This document shows, piece after piece, positions 40,707 to 49,741 of a DNA stretch of 64,000 bases. A model generated the notes under the pieces. The model made no database searches. It had not been told where the DNA came from and saw nothing but the letters and a program-made list of their open reading frames with translations. A program made the translations under genes and the position numbers. Position 1 is the stretch's first letter; each line of letters starts with the position of its first letter. The DNA comes from Streptomyces lateritius. GTDB taxonomy: Bacteria > Actinomycetota > Actinomycetes > Streptomycetales > Streptomycetaceae. The stretch is taken from NCBI RefSeq assembly GCF_014649715.1, contig NZ_BMTO01000024.1:1-64000 (forward strand). Reading direction: 5' to 3'.

Positions 40707-43415
40707 ATGCCCTCCAACACGACCGCGCCCCCCGCCAAGAAGAAGGGGCGACGCGCCCGACTGATCGTCCTCGTCCTGGTCCTCGCACTGGTCGCGGGCA
40801 TCGGGTACGGCGGGTACTGGGGCGTCAGCACCGTCCGGGGCTCGTTCCCGCAGACCACGGGCACGATCCGGCTCGACAGGCTCTCCGGCGAGGTCGAGGT
40901 CAAGCGGGACGCCTACGGCGTTCCGCAGATCTACGCCGACACCGAGGCCGACCTCTTCCGCGCCCAGGGCTTCGTCCAGGCCCAGGACCGTTTCTACGAG
41001 ATGGACGTCCGCCGCCACATGACGTCGGGCCGCCTCTCCGAGATGTTCGGCGACAGCCAGGTCGACACCGACGCCTTCCTGCGCACCCTGGGCTGGCGTC
41101 AGGTCGCCCAGCAGGAGTACGACAAGGTCCTGTCGGCGGAGACGAAGAAGAACCTCCAGGCGTACGCGGAGGGCGTGAACGCCTATCTGAAGGACCGGGA
41201 CCCCGCCGACGTCTCGGCCGAGTACGCGGCGCTCGCCTTCTCCCACGACTACGAGATCGAGCCCTGGACGCCGGTCGACTCGGTGGCCTGGCTCAAGGCG
41301 ATGGCGTGGGACCTGCGCGGCAACATGCAGGACGAGATCGACCGCTCCCTGATGACGAGCCGGCTGACCACCGCGCAGATCAAGGAGCTGTACCCGAAGT
41401 ACCCGTACGACCTGCACCAGCCGATCGTCGACGGCACCGGCACCAACGGCTCGACCGACGGTTCCGGCACCAACGGCTCCTCGAGCAGTTCCGGCGGCGG
41501 ATCCCAGAACGACGCCCTCCAGGGCATGCAGTCCCAGCTCGGCGCCCTCTCCGACTCGCTCGACGAGATCCCCGCCCTGCTCGGCCCGAACGGCAACGGC
41601 ATCGGCTCGAACTCCTGGGTCGTCTCCGGGCGGTACACGACCTCCGGCAAGCCGCTGCTCGCCAACGACCCGCACCTCGCGCCGATGCTGCCCTCCCTCT
41701 GGTACCAGATGGGCCTGCACTGCCGCTCCGTCTCGGCCACCTGCCGCTACGACGTCGCCGGCTACACCTTCTCCGGCACGCCCGGCGTGATCATCGGCCA
41801 CAACGACACGATCGCCTGGGGCCTCACCAACCTCGGCGCCGATGTCACCGACCTCTACCTCGAGAAGGTCAGCGACACCGGGTACCTCGTGGACGGCCGG
41901 ACCAAGCCGTTCACGACCCGCGACGAGACGATCAAGATCGCGGGCGGTGGCACCCGTAAGATCACCGTCCGCTCGACCGGGCACGGCCCCGTGGTCTCCG
42001 ACCGCTCCTCCGAGCTGGAGAAGGTCGGCCAGAAGGCCCCCGTCGGCAACGCGGCCCCCGACCGGGGCACCGGCTACGCCGTCTCCCTCCAGTGGACCGC
42101 CCTGCAGCCCGGCAAGTCCATGGACGCGATCTTCGAGATCAACCGGGCCAAGAACTTCCGGCAGTTCCGCGCCGCGGCCGAGCACTTCGAGGTCCCCTCG
42201 CAGAACCTGATCTACGCCGACGCCGAGAACATCGGCTACCAGGCCCCCGGCAAGATCCCCGTGCGCGCCAAGGGCACCGGCACCGTGCCCGCGCCGGGCT
42301 GGGACTCCTCGTACGGCTGGAAGGGGTACGTCCCCTACGACGAGCTGCCGTACGAGGAGAACCCGAAGCGCGGCTACATCGTCACCGCCAACCAGGCGGT
42401 CGTCGGCGCGAAGTACCCCCACCTCCTGACGGAGGACTGGGGATACGGCTCGCGCAGCCAGCGGATCAACGACCTCATCGAGTCCAAGATCAAGGACGGC
42501 GGGAAGATCTCGCCGGACGACATGCGGACCATGCAGATCGACAACCGCAGCGAGATCGCCACCCTGCTCAACCCGCTCCTGCTGAAGATCGACATCTCGG
42601 ACCCGTACGTCCGCGAGGCGCAGAAGCTGCTGGAGGGCTGGGACTACACCCAGGAGCCCGACTCGGCCGCCGCCGCGTACTTCAACGCGGTCTGGCGCAA
42701 CGTCCTCAAGCTCGCCTTCGGCGACAAGCTGCCCAAGGAGCTGCGGGCCGAGGGCGACTGCATCAACGTCCGCCCGGCCGACCCGACCGGGCCCGTCGAC
42801 GAGCAGAACAGGCTGGTGCGGGAGTGCGGTCAGCGCGACGCCGACTCGGCGCAGCCGGACGGCGGCGACCGCTGGTACGAGGTGGTCCGCCCGCTGCTCA
42901 AGAACGAGACCAGCCCCTGGTGGAAGACCGAGGCCAACCGCACCGACCAGGCCACCGAGAACCGCGACCAGCTCCTCGCCCGCGCCATGGAGGACGCCCG
43001 CTGGGAGCTGACCGCCAAGCTCGGCAAGGACGTCTCCACCTGGAGCTGGGGCCGGCTGCACCAGCTGACCCTGGAGAACCAGACCCTCGGCACCGCAGGA
43101 CCCGACTTCGTCAAGAAGGCCCTCAACCGCGGCCCCTGGAACCTGGGCGGCGGCGAGGCCGCGGTCAACGCGACCGGCTGGAACGCGGCCGGCGGCTACG
43201 AGGTCATCTGGGTGCCCTCGATGCGGATGGTCGTCAACGTCGGCGACTGGGACAGGTCCCGCTGGATCAACCTGTCCGGCGCCTCGGGACACGCGTACCA
43301 CGCGCACTACACCGACCAGACCGACAAGTGGGCGAGCGGCGAGCTGCTCGACTGGTCCTTCGGCAAGGCGGCGGTCGACGCGGCGACCAAGGACACGCTG
43401 GTGCTCAAGCCGTAG
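40707..43415 (+). CDS. Membrane-anchored penicillin-acylase-family hydrolase
   Basis: The 902-residue Ntn hydrolase has an N-terminal anchor (RLIVLVLVLALVAGIGYGGY, residues 17-36), an alpha-chain region beginning DAYGVPQIYADTEADLF, a Gly/Ser/Thr/Asn-rich spacer, and the beta-chain nucleophile in GIGSNSWVVSG with Ser301. Self-cleavage before that Ser is the family rule. Downstream motifs DPHLAPMLPSLWYQMGLHC and GHNDTIAWGLTN are typical. Members cleave amides such as penicillins or acyl-homoserine lactones; the substrate is unknown. The ATG at 40707 follows AAGGA. Confidence 0.9.
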   Translation: MPSNTTAPPAKKKGRRARLIVLVLVLALVAGIGYGGYWGVSTVRGSFPQTTGTIRLDRLSGEVEVKRDAYGVPQIYADTEADLFRAQGFVQAQDRFYEMDVRRHMTSGRLSEMFGDSQVDTDAFLRTLGWRQVAQQEYDKVLSAETKKNLQAYAEGVNAYLKDRDPADVSAEYAALAFSHDYEIEPWTPVDSVAWLKAMAWDLRGNMQDEIDRSLMTSRLTTAQIKELYPKYPYDLHQPIVDGTGTNGSTDGSGTNGSSSSSGGGSQNDALQGMQSQLGALSDSLDEIPALLGPNGNGIGSNSWVVSGRYTTSGKPLLANDPHLAPMLPSLWYQMGLHCRSVSATCRYDVAGYTFSGTPGVIIGHNDTIAWGLTNLGADVTDLYLEKVSDTGYLVDGRTKPFTTRDETIKIAGGGTRKITVRSTGHGPVVSDRSSELEKVGQKAPVGNAAPDRGTGYAVSLQWTALQPGKSMDAIFEINRAKNFRQFRAAAEHFEVPSQNLIYADAENIGYQAPGKIPVRAKGTGTVPAPGWDSSYGWKGYVPYDELPYEENPKRGYIVTANQAVVGAKYPHLLTEDWGYGSRSQRINDLIESKIKDGGKISPDDMRTMQIDNRSEIATLLNPLLLKIDISDPYVREAQKLLEGWDYTQEPDSAAAAYFNAVWRNVLKLAFGDKLPKELRAEGDCINVRPADPTGPVDEQNRLVRECGQRDADSAQPDGGDRWYEVVRPLLKNETSPWWKTEANRTDQATENRDQLLARAMEDARWELTAKLGKDVSTWSWGRLHQLTLENQTLGTAGPDFVKKALNRGPWNLGGGEAAVNATGWNAAGGYEVIWVPSMRMVVNVGDWDRSRWINLSGASGHAYHAHYTDQTDKWASGELLDWSFGKAAVDAATKDTLVLKP

Positions 43416-43430
43416 GTGATCTTCCCAGGG

Positions 43431-44045
43431 CTACGGCGTGAAGCGCCGGACGCCCTCGGGGGTCACCACCGCGTGCACGGGGTGGTCGTGCGGTTCCTCC
43501 GGGACCCGGGCGACCACCTCGTTCGCGTAGAGGAGCACGACGAGGGCCGGGCGGGCGTCGGCCCGGGCGAGGCGGGCGAGGACCCGGTCGTACGAGCCGC
43601 CGCCCCGGCCGAGCCGCATGCCGCGCTCGTCGACCGCGAGGCCGGGCAGCAGCACCACGTCCGCCCCGCACACGGCCTCCGGCCCGAGCCGCGGCCCGGT
43701 CGGCTCGAGGAGGCCCCGGCCGGCCTTCGCCAGACCCTCCGCACCCTCGTACGCGGCCCAGTCGAGGTCGTTGTCGGGCAGCAGGACCGGCAGCAGGACG
43801 CGTACGCCCCGCGCGCGCAGCACGTCGAGCAACGCGCGCGTGCCCGGCTCCCGGCCCACCGACACGTACGCGGCGACGGTCGACGCCTCCGCCAGTTCCG
43901 CCAGCTCCCACGCCCCCCGGGCGAACAGCTCGGCCGCGGCCCGCACGTCCTCCGGGGCAAGCAGCGCGCGAGCGGCGAGCAGCTGCCGCCGCAGGGCGGT
44001 CTTTTCGGACATGTCGGCCGTCACCGTCGCCTCACCTGAATTCAC
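43431..44045 (-). CDS. 5-formyltetrahydrofolate cyclo-ligase
   Basis: The 204-residue protein has the family N-terminus KTALRRQLLAARALLAPEDV, the substrate region DWAAYEGAEGLAKAG, and the phosphate-binding MRLGRGGGSYDRVLARL near residue 144. It uses ATP to convert 5-formyl-THF to 5,10-methenyl-THF in one-carbon metabolism. GTG 44045 is chosen with GAGAGG upstream; a TTG one codon earlier and an ATG at 44012 are alternatives. It is divergent from galU and converges with the penicillin-acylase gene 15 bp apart. Confidence 0.9.
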   Translation of the reverse strand: MNSGEATVTADMSEKTALRRQLLAARALLAPEDVRAAAELFARGAWELAELAEASTVAAYVSVGREPGTRALLDVLRARGVRVLLPVLLPDNDLDWAAYEGAEGLAKAGRGLLEPTGPRLGPEAVCGADVVLLPGLAVDERGMRLGRGGGSYDRVLARLARADARPALVVLLYANEVVARVPEEPHDHPVHAVVTPEGVRRFTP

Positions 44046-44129
44046 CAACCCTCTCGTAACTGTCTTTATCCACAGGAAGTTAATGCGAGGCCCATCTTCC
44101 TCTCATACCGAACGGCTATGGTGCTCCGC

Positions 44130-45032
44130 ATGACTCAGTCGTCCCCCAGGATCAGCAAGGCTGTCATCCCGGCCGCCGGCCTCGGCACGCGCTTCCTCCC
44201 GGCCACCAAAGCGACGCCGAAGGAAATGCTGCCGGTCGTCGACAAGCCAGCGATCCAGTACGTCGTAGAGGAGGCCGTCGCGGCCGGACTCTCCGACGTT
44301 CTCATGATCACCGGTCGGAACAAGCGTCCTCTGGAGGACCACTTCGACCGGAACTACGAGCTGGAGGAGGTGCTGGCCCGCAAGGGGGACGACGAGCGCC
44401 TCTCCAAGGTGCAGGAGCCCAGTGACCTCGCCACCATGCACTACGTGCGTCAGGGCGCCCCGAGGGGGCTCGGTCACGCCGTGCTCTGCGCGGCTCCGCA
44501 CGTCGGGGACCAGCCCTTCGCCGTGCTGCTCGGCGACGACCTGATCGACCCGCGCGACCCGCTGCTCTCCCGGATGGTGGACATCCAGGAGCAGGAGGGC
44601 GGCAGCGTGATCGCGCTGATGGAGGTCGAGCCGTCCCAGGTCCACCTCTACGGCTGCGCCGCGGTCGAGGCGACGATCGACTCGGACGTCGTGAAGGTGA
44701 CGGACCTGGTCGAGAAGCCGTCCCCGGAGGAAGCGCCCAGCAACTACGCGATCATCGGCCGCTATGTGCTGGATCCGGCCGTCTTCGAAATACTGCGCGA
44801 GACCGAGCCGGGCCGCGGCGGCGAGATCCAGCTGACCGACGCCCTGCAGAAACTCGCCAAGGACGAGTCGATCGGCGGGCCGGTCCACGGCGTGGTCTTC
44901 AAGGGCCGTCGTTATGACACCGGGGACCGTGGGGACTATCTGCGTGCCATTGTCAGACTCGCGTGCGAACGTGAAGATCTGGGACCGGACTTCCGGGCCT
45001 GGCTCCGCAGGTATGTCAGCGAGGAGATGTAG
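44130..45032 (+). CDS. galU: UTP-glucose-1-phosphate uridylyltransferase
   Basis: The 300-residue nucleotidyltransferase has PAAGLGTRFLPATKATPKEM (residues 13-32), PAIQYVVEEAVAAG, LGDDLIDP (metal-binding Asp pair) and VTDLVEKPSPEEAPS, all diagnostic of GalU. It makes UDP-glucose for cell-wall glycans, trehalose and glycolipids. The ATG at 44130 is preferred; an in-frame ATG at 44118 lies upstream. It is followed by glp after 4 bp, which fits a common operon in Streptomyces. Confidence 0.93.
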   Translation: MTQSSPRISKAVIPAAGLGTRFLPATKATPKEMLPVVDKPAIQYVVEEAVAAGLSDVLMITGRNKRPLEDHFDRNYELEEVLARKGDDERLSKVQEPSDLATMHYVRQGAPRGLGHAVLCAAPHVGDQPFAVLLGDDLIDPRDPLLSRMVDIQEQEGGSVIALMEVEPSQVHLYGCAAVEATIDSDVVKVTDLVEKPSPEEAPSNYAIIGRYVLDPAVFEILRETEPGRGGEIQLTDALQKLAKDESIGGPVHGVVFKGRRYDTGDRGDYLRAIVRLACEREDLGPDFRAWLRRYVSEEM

Positions 45033-45036
45033 CACC

Positions 45037-46449
45037 TTGAGCAGCAGTACGGCACCGGCGTCCAGCGACCCGTCCCACGAGGTTCCGTCCGGCGAGGACC
45101 TCTCCCGCGAGGAGCCGTCCCGCGAGGGTGGCCTGTCCCAGGACCCCTGCGACGGGCCGTCCCAGAGCCTGTGGTCCGTGGACGGGCATCTGGACGACAT
45201 CCTCGCGACAGTCTCCCCGCTCGAGCCCATCGAGCTGCAACTGCCGGACGCCCAGGGCTGTGTCCTGGTCGAGGACGTCACGGTGCCGGTCGCGCTGCCC
45301 CCCTTCGACAACAGTTCCATGGACGGGTACGCGGTCCGGGTCGCCGACGTCGCCGGGGCCACTGAGGAGTACCCGGCCGTGCTGACCGTGATCGGTGACG
45401 TCGCGGCCGGGGCCGGCGGCCTGCCCGTCGTCGGTCCCGGGCAGGCCGCCCGGATCATGACCGGTGCCCCGCTGCCGCCCGGTGCCGAGGCCGTCGTCCC
45501 GGTCGAGTGGACCGACGGCGGTACGGGCGGGGGAGCGGCGAGCGGGATGCGCGCCGCCAGCGCCGCGCCCGAGGGGGCCGGCGGCGAGGTCCGCGTCCAC
45601 CGGGCGGCCGAAGCCCGGGCGCACGTCCGGGCGCGGGGCAGCGACGTCCAGGCCGGCGACCTGGCCCTGGAGGCGGGCACGGTCCTCGGGCCGCCCCAGA
45701 TCGGGCTGCTCGCCGCGATCGGCCGCGGCGCCGTGCGGGTGCGCCCCCGCCCGCGCGTGGTCGTGATCTCCACCGGCAGCGAACTGGTCCAGCCCGGCGG
45801 GGAGTTGGGCGAGGGCCAGATCTACGACTCCAACAGCTTCGCGCTTGCCGCCGCCGCGCGCGACGCCGGGGCCATCGCCTACCGGGTCGGCGCCGTCACC
45901 GATGACGCCGAGACGCTCCGCGCCACCATCGAGGACCAGTTGATCCGTGCCGACCTGCTGGTCACCACGGGCGGGGTGAGCGTCGGCGCGTACGACGTCG
46001 TCAAGGAGGCGTTGACCACCGAGGGCCAGTTCGAGGGCCAGGTCGACTTCCGCAAGCTGGCGATGCAGCCGGGCAAGCCGCAGGGCTTCGGGACGATCGG
46101 CCCCGAGCACACCCCGCTGCTGGCCCTGCCCGGCAACCCCGTCTCCTCGTACGTCTCCTTCGAGCTGTTCGTGCGCCCGGCCATCCGGGCCCTCATGGGG
46201 CTCGACGACCTGCACCGCCCCCGGGTCACCGCCGCGCTCAAGGCGGACAAGGCGCTGACCTCGCCGTCCGGTCGCCGCCAGTTCCTGCGCGGGACGTACG
46301 ACGCCGAGTCCGGCACGGTCACCCCCGTGGGCGGCGCCGGGTCCCACCTGATCGCCGCGCTCGCCCACGCGGACGCGCTGCTCGTCGTCCCCGAGGAGGT
46401 GACCGAGGTGGCACCCGGCAGCACACTGGAAGTGGTCCTCCTCGGCTGA
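45037..46449 (+). CDS. glp: Gephyrin-like molybdotransferase Glp (MoeA family)
   Basis: The 470-residue protein contains the MoeA N-domain motif FDNSSMDGYAVRV near residue 90, the MogA-like active-site TTGGVSVGAYDVVKEAL near 308 and LPGNPVSSYVSFELFV near 363. MoeA inserts molybdate into adenylated molybdopterin. In Corynebacterium this paralogue, Glp, has been reported to bind FtsZ and the membrane receptor GlpR and to act in division. A GlpR-like gene lies three genes downstream here. TTG 45037 is fixed by GAGGAG about 10 bases upstream; an acidic Ser/Glu-rich N-tail of 40 residues is present. Confidence 0.88.
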   Translation: MSSSTAPASSDPSHEVPSGEDLSREEPSREGGLSQDPCDGPSQSLWSVDGHLDDILATVSPLEPIELQLPDAQGCVLVEDVTVPVALPPFDNSSMDGYAVRVADVAGATEEYPAVLTVIGDVAAGAGGLPVVGPGQAARIMTGAPLPPGAEAVVPVEWTDGGTGGGAASGMRAASAAPEGAGGEVRVHRAAEARAHVRARGSDVQAGDLALEAGTVLGPPQIGLLAAIGRGAVRVRPRPRVVVISTGSELVQPGGELGEGQIYDSNSFALAAAARDAGAIAYRVGAVTDDAETLRATIEDQLIRADLLVTTGGVSVGAYDVVKEALTTEGQFEGQVDFRKLAMQPGKPQGFGTIGPEHTPLLALPGNPVSSYVSFELFVRPAIRALMGLDDLHRPRVTAALKADKALTSPSGRRQFLRGTYDAESGTVTPVGGAGSHLIAALAHADALLVVPEEVTEVAPGSTLEVVLLG

Positions 46450-46506
46450 GGAGGCCCTGGTGGCGGTACCGTGTCGTCCCACACAGCGACCGGGAGTGTC
46501 ACGGCC

Positions 46507-47010
46507 ATGAGCACGCAGCAAGGACTCACCCACATCGACGAGGCGGGTGCGGCCCGCATGGTCGACGTCTCCGCGAAGGACGTCACGGCGCGGACCGCGC
46601 GCGCCAGCGGCCGTGTCCTCGTCTCGCCGGGCGTGATCGAGTTGCTGCGCGGCGAGGGGGTGCCCAAGGGTGACGCCCTCGCCACCGCCCGGATCGCCGG
46701 GATCATGGGCGCCAAGAAGACGCCGGACCTCATCCCGCTCTGCCACCCGCTGGCCGTCTCCGGCGTGACGCTCGACCTGACGGTCGCGGACGACGCCGTG
46801 GAGATCCTGGCGACCGTCAAGACCACGGACCGTACGGGCGTGGAGATGGAGGCCCTGACGGCCGTGTCGGTGGCCGCCCTGACGGTCGTCGACATGATCA
46901 AGGCGGTCGACAAGGGCGCGGTCATCTCCGACGTAAGGGTGGAGGAGAAGACGGGCGGCAAGTCCGGCCGCTGGAGCCGGACGGCTTCCGGGACGGAGGC
47001 CGGGGCGTGA
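46507..47010 (+). CDS. moaC: Cyclic pyranopterin monophosphate synthase MoaC
   Basis: The 167-residue protein has LTHIDEAGAARMVDVSAKD at the start, IPLCHPLAVSGVTLDL near residue 77, and GVEMEALTAVSVAALTVVDM near 113, the conserved MoaC core that binds the GTP-derived 3',8-cyclo intermediate. It performs the second step of molybdenum-cofactor synthesis. The ATG at 46507 has GGGAG 11 bases upstream. Its stop overlaps the mogA start by 4 bp. Confidence 0.92.
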   Translation: MSTQQGLTHIDEAGAARMVDVSAKDVTARTARASGRVLVSPGVIELLRGEGVPKGDALATARIAGIMGAKKTPDLIPLCHPLAVSGVTLDLTVADDAVEILATVKTTDRTGVEMEALTAVSVAALTVVDMIKAVDKGAVISDVRVEEKTGGKSGRWSRTASGTEAGA

Positions 47011-47648
47011 CGGCGGAGGCAGGACTGCGCGTCGAGGCACGCGCCCGGCAGGTGGCCGGGGCGCACGAGACGCACGGACACGAGCCGGCGCGCGAGACCG
47101 CGCCACTGGCGCCGGAGCCCGCGCCCGCGGCGCACGGTCCCGAAACGGGCGGGGCGCTCTCCGCCCCGTACAGTGCCCTCGTCGTCACCGCCTCCAACCG
47201 CGCCGCGGCCGGGGTGTACGAGGACAAGGGCGGTCCGCTGCTCGCCGAGGGCCTGGCGCGGATGGGCTTCGCGGTCGACGGCCCGCAGGTCGTCCCGGAC
47301 GGGGCGCCGGTCGAGGCCGCGCTGCGGGCCGGCGTCGAGGCCGGGTACGACGTCATCCTCACCACCGGCGGCACCGGCATCTCGCCGACGGACGCCACCC
47401 CCGAGGCCACCCGCCGGGTCCTCGACCACGAGATTCCCGGTATCCCCGAAGCGATCCGCGCGTACGGCCGGGAGAAGGTCCCGACAGCGGCCCTCTCCCG
47501 GGGCCTCGCGGGCGTCGCGCGGGGGACGCTGATCGTGAACCTGCCCGGTTCCACGGGCGGGGTGCGCGACGGGCTCGCCGTCCTGGAGCCGCTGCTGCGC
47601 CACGGGGTCGACCAGATCCGCGGCGGCGACCACCCCAGACCGTCATGA
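47007..47648 (+). CDS. mogA: MogA/MoaB-family molybdopterin adenylyltransferase
   Basis: The 213-residue protein has an Ala/Pro/Glu-rich N-terminal extension of about 50 residues, then the MogA fold: SALVVTASNRAAAGVYEDKG near residue 56, the active-site TTGGTGISPTDATPEATR near 114 and VNLPGSTGGVRDGL near 178. It adenylates molybdopterin ahead of MoeA. The GTG start overlaps the moaC stop and its own stop overlaps the GNAT ATG, so translation is coupled along the operon. Confidence 0.9.
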   Translation: MTAEAGLRVEARARQVAGAHETHGHEPARETAPLAPEPAPAAHGPETGGALSAPYSALVVTASNRAAAGVYEDKGGPLLAEGLARMGFAVDGPQVVPDGAPVEAALRAGVEAGYDVILTTGGTGISPTDATPEATRRVLDHEIPGIPEAIRAYGREKVPTAALSRGLAGVARGTLIVNLPGSTGGVRDGLAVLEPLLRHGVDQIRGGDHPRPS

Positions 47649-48268
47649 TCCCGTCCTGGCCCGTGGTCCTCGTCGACGGAGACATCGTGCTCCGCCCGAT
47701 AAAGCTGCGCGACCAGCGGGCCTGGCGTGAGGTGAACCGGCGCAACCGCGACTGGCTGCGCCCCTGGGAGGCGACCGTCCCGCCGCCCGCCCCCGGCGCG
47801 CCGCTCGCGCAGCGCCCCACGTACCGGCAGATGGTCCGCCATTTGCGGGCGGAGGCGCAGGCCGGGCGGATGCTGCCGTTCGTGATCGAGTACCGGGGCG
47901 AGCTGGTCGGCCAGCTCACCGTGGCCGGCATCACCTGGGGCTCGATGTGCTCGGGCCACGTCGGCTACTGGGTGGACAGCGCGGTGGCCGGGCGCGGTGT
48001 CATGCCGACGGCGGTCGCGCTCGCCGTGGACCACTGCTTCCGCACGGTCGGCCTGCACCGGATGGAAGTCTGTATTCGGCCCGAGAACGGCCCCTCGCGG
48101 CGGGTCGTGGAGAAATTGGGATTCCGGGAGGAAGGGCTCCGTCCCCGCTACCTCCACATCGACGGGGCATGGCGTGACCATCTCGTCTACGCGCTCACGG
48201 CGGAGGAGGTGCCGGAGGGCCTGCTGCGCCGCTGGCACCGGTCGAGGCCGCCCCATCCCGCGCAATGA
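47645..48268 (+). CDS. RimJ/RimL-type GNAT acetyltransferase
   Basis: The 207-residue protein starts MIPSWPVVLVDGDIVLRPI and shows RimJ-like features: WREVNRRNRDWLRPWE near residue 27, the acetyl-CoA-binding GYWVDSAVAGRGVMPTAVAL near 107, and the Ile/Arg-rich IRPENGPSRRVVEKLGFR. Family members acetylate N-terminal amino groups of proteins or antibiotics. The position between mogA and the sepX/glpR gene is shared with related genomes as far as I recall, and the 4-bp overlap implies co-expression. Confidence 0.85.
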   Translation: MIPSWPVVLVDGDIVLRPIKLRDQRAWREVNRRNRDWLRPWEATVPPPAPGAPLAQRPTYRQMVRHLRAEAQAGRMLPFVIEYRGELVGQLTVAGITWGSMCSGHVGYWVDSAVAGRGVMPTAVALAVDHCFRTVGLHRMEVCIRPENGPSRRVVEKLGFREEGLRPRYLHIDGAWRDHLVYALTAEEVPEGLLRRWHRSRPPHPAQ

Positions 48269-48410
48269 AATAAGTGTTCGAATTCGATCGGTAGTTGACG
48301 CCCAATCGATCGGAACAATCACAAAAAATTTCAGTGATATCAGCCAGATCGTGCGACACACCGGCTCAATTGGCCGATGGCCTCACGTGAACCCCTCTAC
48401 GGTGTGAGGC

Positions 48411-49502
48411 GTGAGCAGCAGCGGCCTCATCTACGCAGTCATCGTCGGGGCCTGGGCCGCCTACTTGGTGCCGATGTGGCTCCGCAGGCAGGACGAGCTC
48501 AACGAGGCCCGTCCGACGGAACGCTTCAGCACCGCCATCCGGCTGCTGTCCGGACGGGCGGGAATGGAGCGCCGGTACGCCAAGGAGCTGAAGGAACGGG
48601 ACCGAGGGGTGGACGACGGCCGGCCCGACGTGGATCCGGACGCCGAGACGGAGCATTTGAGCTCGGTCGACGTCCGGGCCTTCTCCGCGCCCGCGGCCAG
48701 GACGGAAGCCCGTCTCGAGCTCCCCGAACCGGAACCCGCCCCGGCTCCGGCGCCCTCCTCTCCGGCTTCGCCGGACCGGCGGCCCTCGAAGGCGGCGGCC
48801 GAGCGCGCCCGGCGCGGCAAGGTCCTCGCCCGGCGCCGGCGCACCACGGTCGTCCTCTTCCTCGCCTTCACCCTCGGCGCGGTCGTCGCCGCGGTCGGCG
48901 GCCTCGCGTTCCTGTGGGCGCCGGCGGCCCCGGCGGTGCTCCTGAGCGCGTACATCGTGCACCTGCGGACGCAGGAGCGGCGGCGTTTCGTCTACGTGAT
49001 GGACCGCAGGCGCGCGGAGGCGGCGGCCGCCCGGCTGCGGGAGAGCCGCCCGCCGCGCCGGCAGCCCGCCGCGCAGGAGGGCGGGGAGACGGCCCGCCCC
49101 GAACCCGAGCCCGCTCCCGCCCTCTCCCCCCAGGAGGCCGGCCGCCGGGCGCTCGTCGAGCAGACGGACCACGCCGAGTGGGTGGACCAGCAGCGCGACC
49201 GCGGCCCGGCCCGCGGCGACAGCTGGGACCCGGTCCCGGTGCCGCTGCCCACCTACGTCACCGCCCCGGTCGCCCCGCGGGCGACCAGCGGCGTCGACAT
49301 CACGGACCCGGAGACCTGGAGCTCGGCCCGCTCCTCCACGGCGGCGGACCCGGCCCCGGCCCCGGCGCCGACCCCACCGCCGGCCCCGGCCCCGGCCCCG
49401 CGCCAGCGCCCGGCCCCGAAGTCCCGCACCCGCGACCACGGCCGCACCCCGCTCTTCGACCAGTACGCGGACGACGACCGCCCCCGCGCCGCCAACGAGT
49501 GA
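48411..49502 (+). CDS. sepX: SepX/GlpR-type divisome membrane protein
   Basis: The 363-residue protein has an N-terminal membrane segment (LIYAVIVGAWAAYLVPMWL, residues 5-23), RRQDELNEARPTERFSTAIR, a disordered Pro/Ala/Glu region, a second membrane hairpin (TTVVLFLAFTLGAVVAAVG then LSAYIVHLRTQERRRFVYVM), and a long Pro/Ala-rich C-terminal tail ending with TPLFDQYADDDRPRA. This organisation matches SepX, the conserved Streptomyces cell-division membrane protein, and GlpR, the corynebacterial receptor of Glp. Its presence behind glp supports the match. The GTG at 48411 follows GTGAGGC. The 142 bp upstream is unusually AT-rich for the window. Confidence 0.82.
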   Translation: MSSSGLIYAVIVGAWAAYLVPMWLRRQDELNEARPTERFSTAIRLLSGRAGMERRYAKELKERDRGVDDGRPDVDPDAETEHLSSVDVRAFSAPAARTEARLELPEPEPAPAPAPSSPASPDRRPSKAAAERARRGKVLARRRRTTVVLFLAFTLGAVVAAVGGLAFLWAPAAPAVLLSAYIVHLRTQERRRFVYVMDRRRAEAAAARLRESRPPRRQPAAQEGGETARPEPEPAPALSPQEAGRRALVEQTDHAEWVDQQRDRGPARGDSWDPVPVPLPTYVTAPVAPRATSGVDITDPETWSSARSSTAADPAPAPAPTPPPAPAPAPRQRPAPKSRTRDHGRTPLFDQYADDDRPRAANE

Positions 49503-49598
49503 CCCGGCCGGGGGCCCGGTACGGGCGCCTCGGCTGACCTGCGGGGGAGCGGATTTCCAAGTACCCCGATCGGGATGCTAATGTTTCACACGTCGCAA

Positions 49599-49672
49599 GG
49601 GCCTGTGGCGCAGTCTGGTAGCGCACCTCGTTCGCATCGAGGGGGTCTGGGGTTCAAATCCCCACAGGTCCA
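49599..49672 (+). tRNA. tRNA-Ala (anticodon CGC)
   Basis: A 74-base cloverleaf can be drawn: acceptor stem GGGCCTG pairing with CAGGTCC (one G-U), D-arm with GGTAGCGC, anticodon stem CCTCG/CGAGG with loop TTCGCAT, and T-arm GGGGTTCAAATCCCC. The anticodon CGC reads GCG alanine codons, which are common in this GC-rich genome. CCA is not encoded in full; only the discriminator A is present. A strong hairpin follows. Confidence 0.93.
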
Positions 49673-49683
49673 CAGACAATGAG

Positions 49684-49715
49684 GATCCCGTCCGATCGAA
49701 AGATCGGACGGGATC
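49684..49715. terminator. Perfect 14-bp hairpin with GAAA loop after tRNA-Ala
   Basis: GATCCCGTCCGATC at 49684-49697 and its exact complement at 49702-49715 enclose a GAAA tetraloop, 11 bp after the tRNA. It lies between the tRNA and the convergent protease gene. Confidence 0.85.
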
Positions 49716-49741
49716 TTCGCGTTTCCCGGCTCAGTGCCGCG

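Noticed and set aside
44066-44074. TTATCCACA, a DnaA-box-like word above galU
   Set aside because: Only one copy is present, without neighbours or dnaA/dnaN genes, so an origin is not supported.
48285-48312. Direct repeat TCGATCGG twice above the sepX/glpR gene
   Set aside because: The word is a short GATC-containing palindrome; two copies 18 bp apart could be chance, and no regulator can be linked.
49599-49672. tRNA-Ala as attachment site of an integrated element
   Set aside because: No integrase, no second copy of the tRNA 3' end and no phage or plasmid genes are near.
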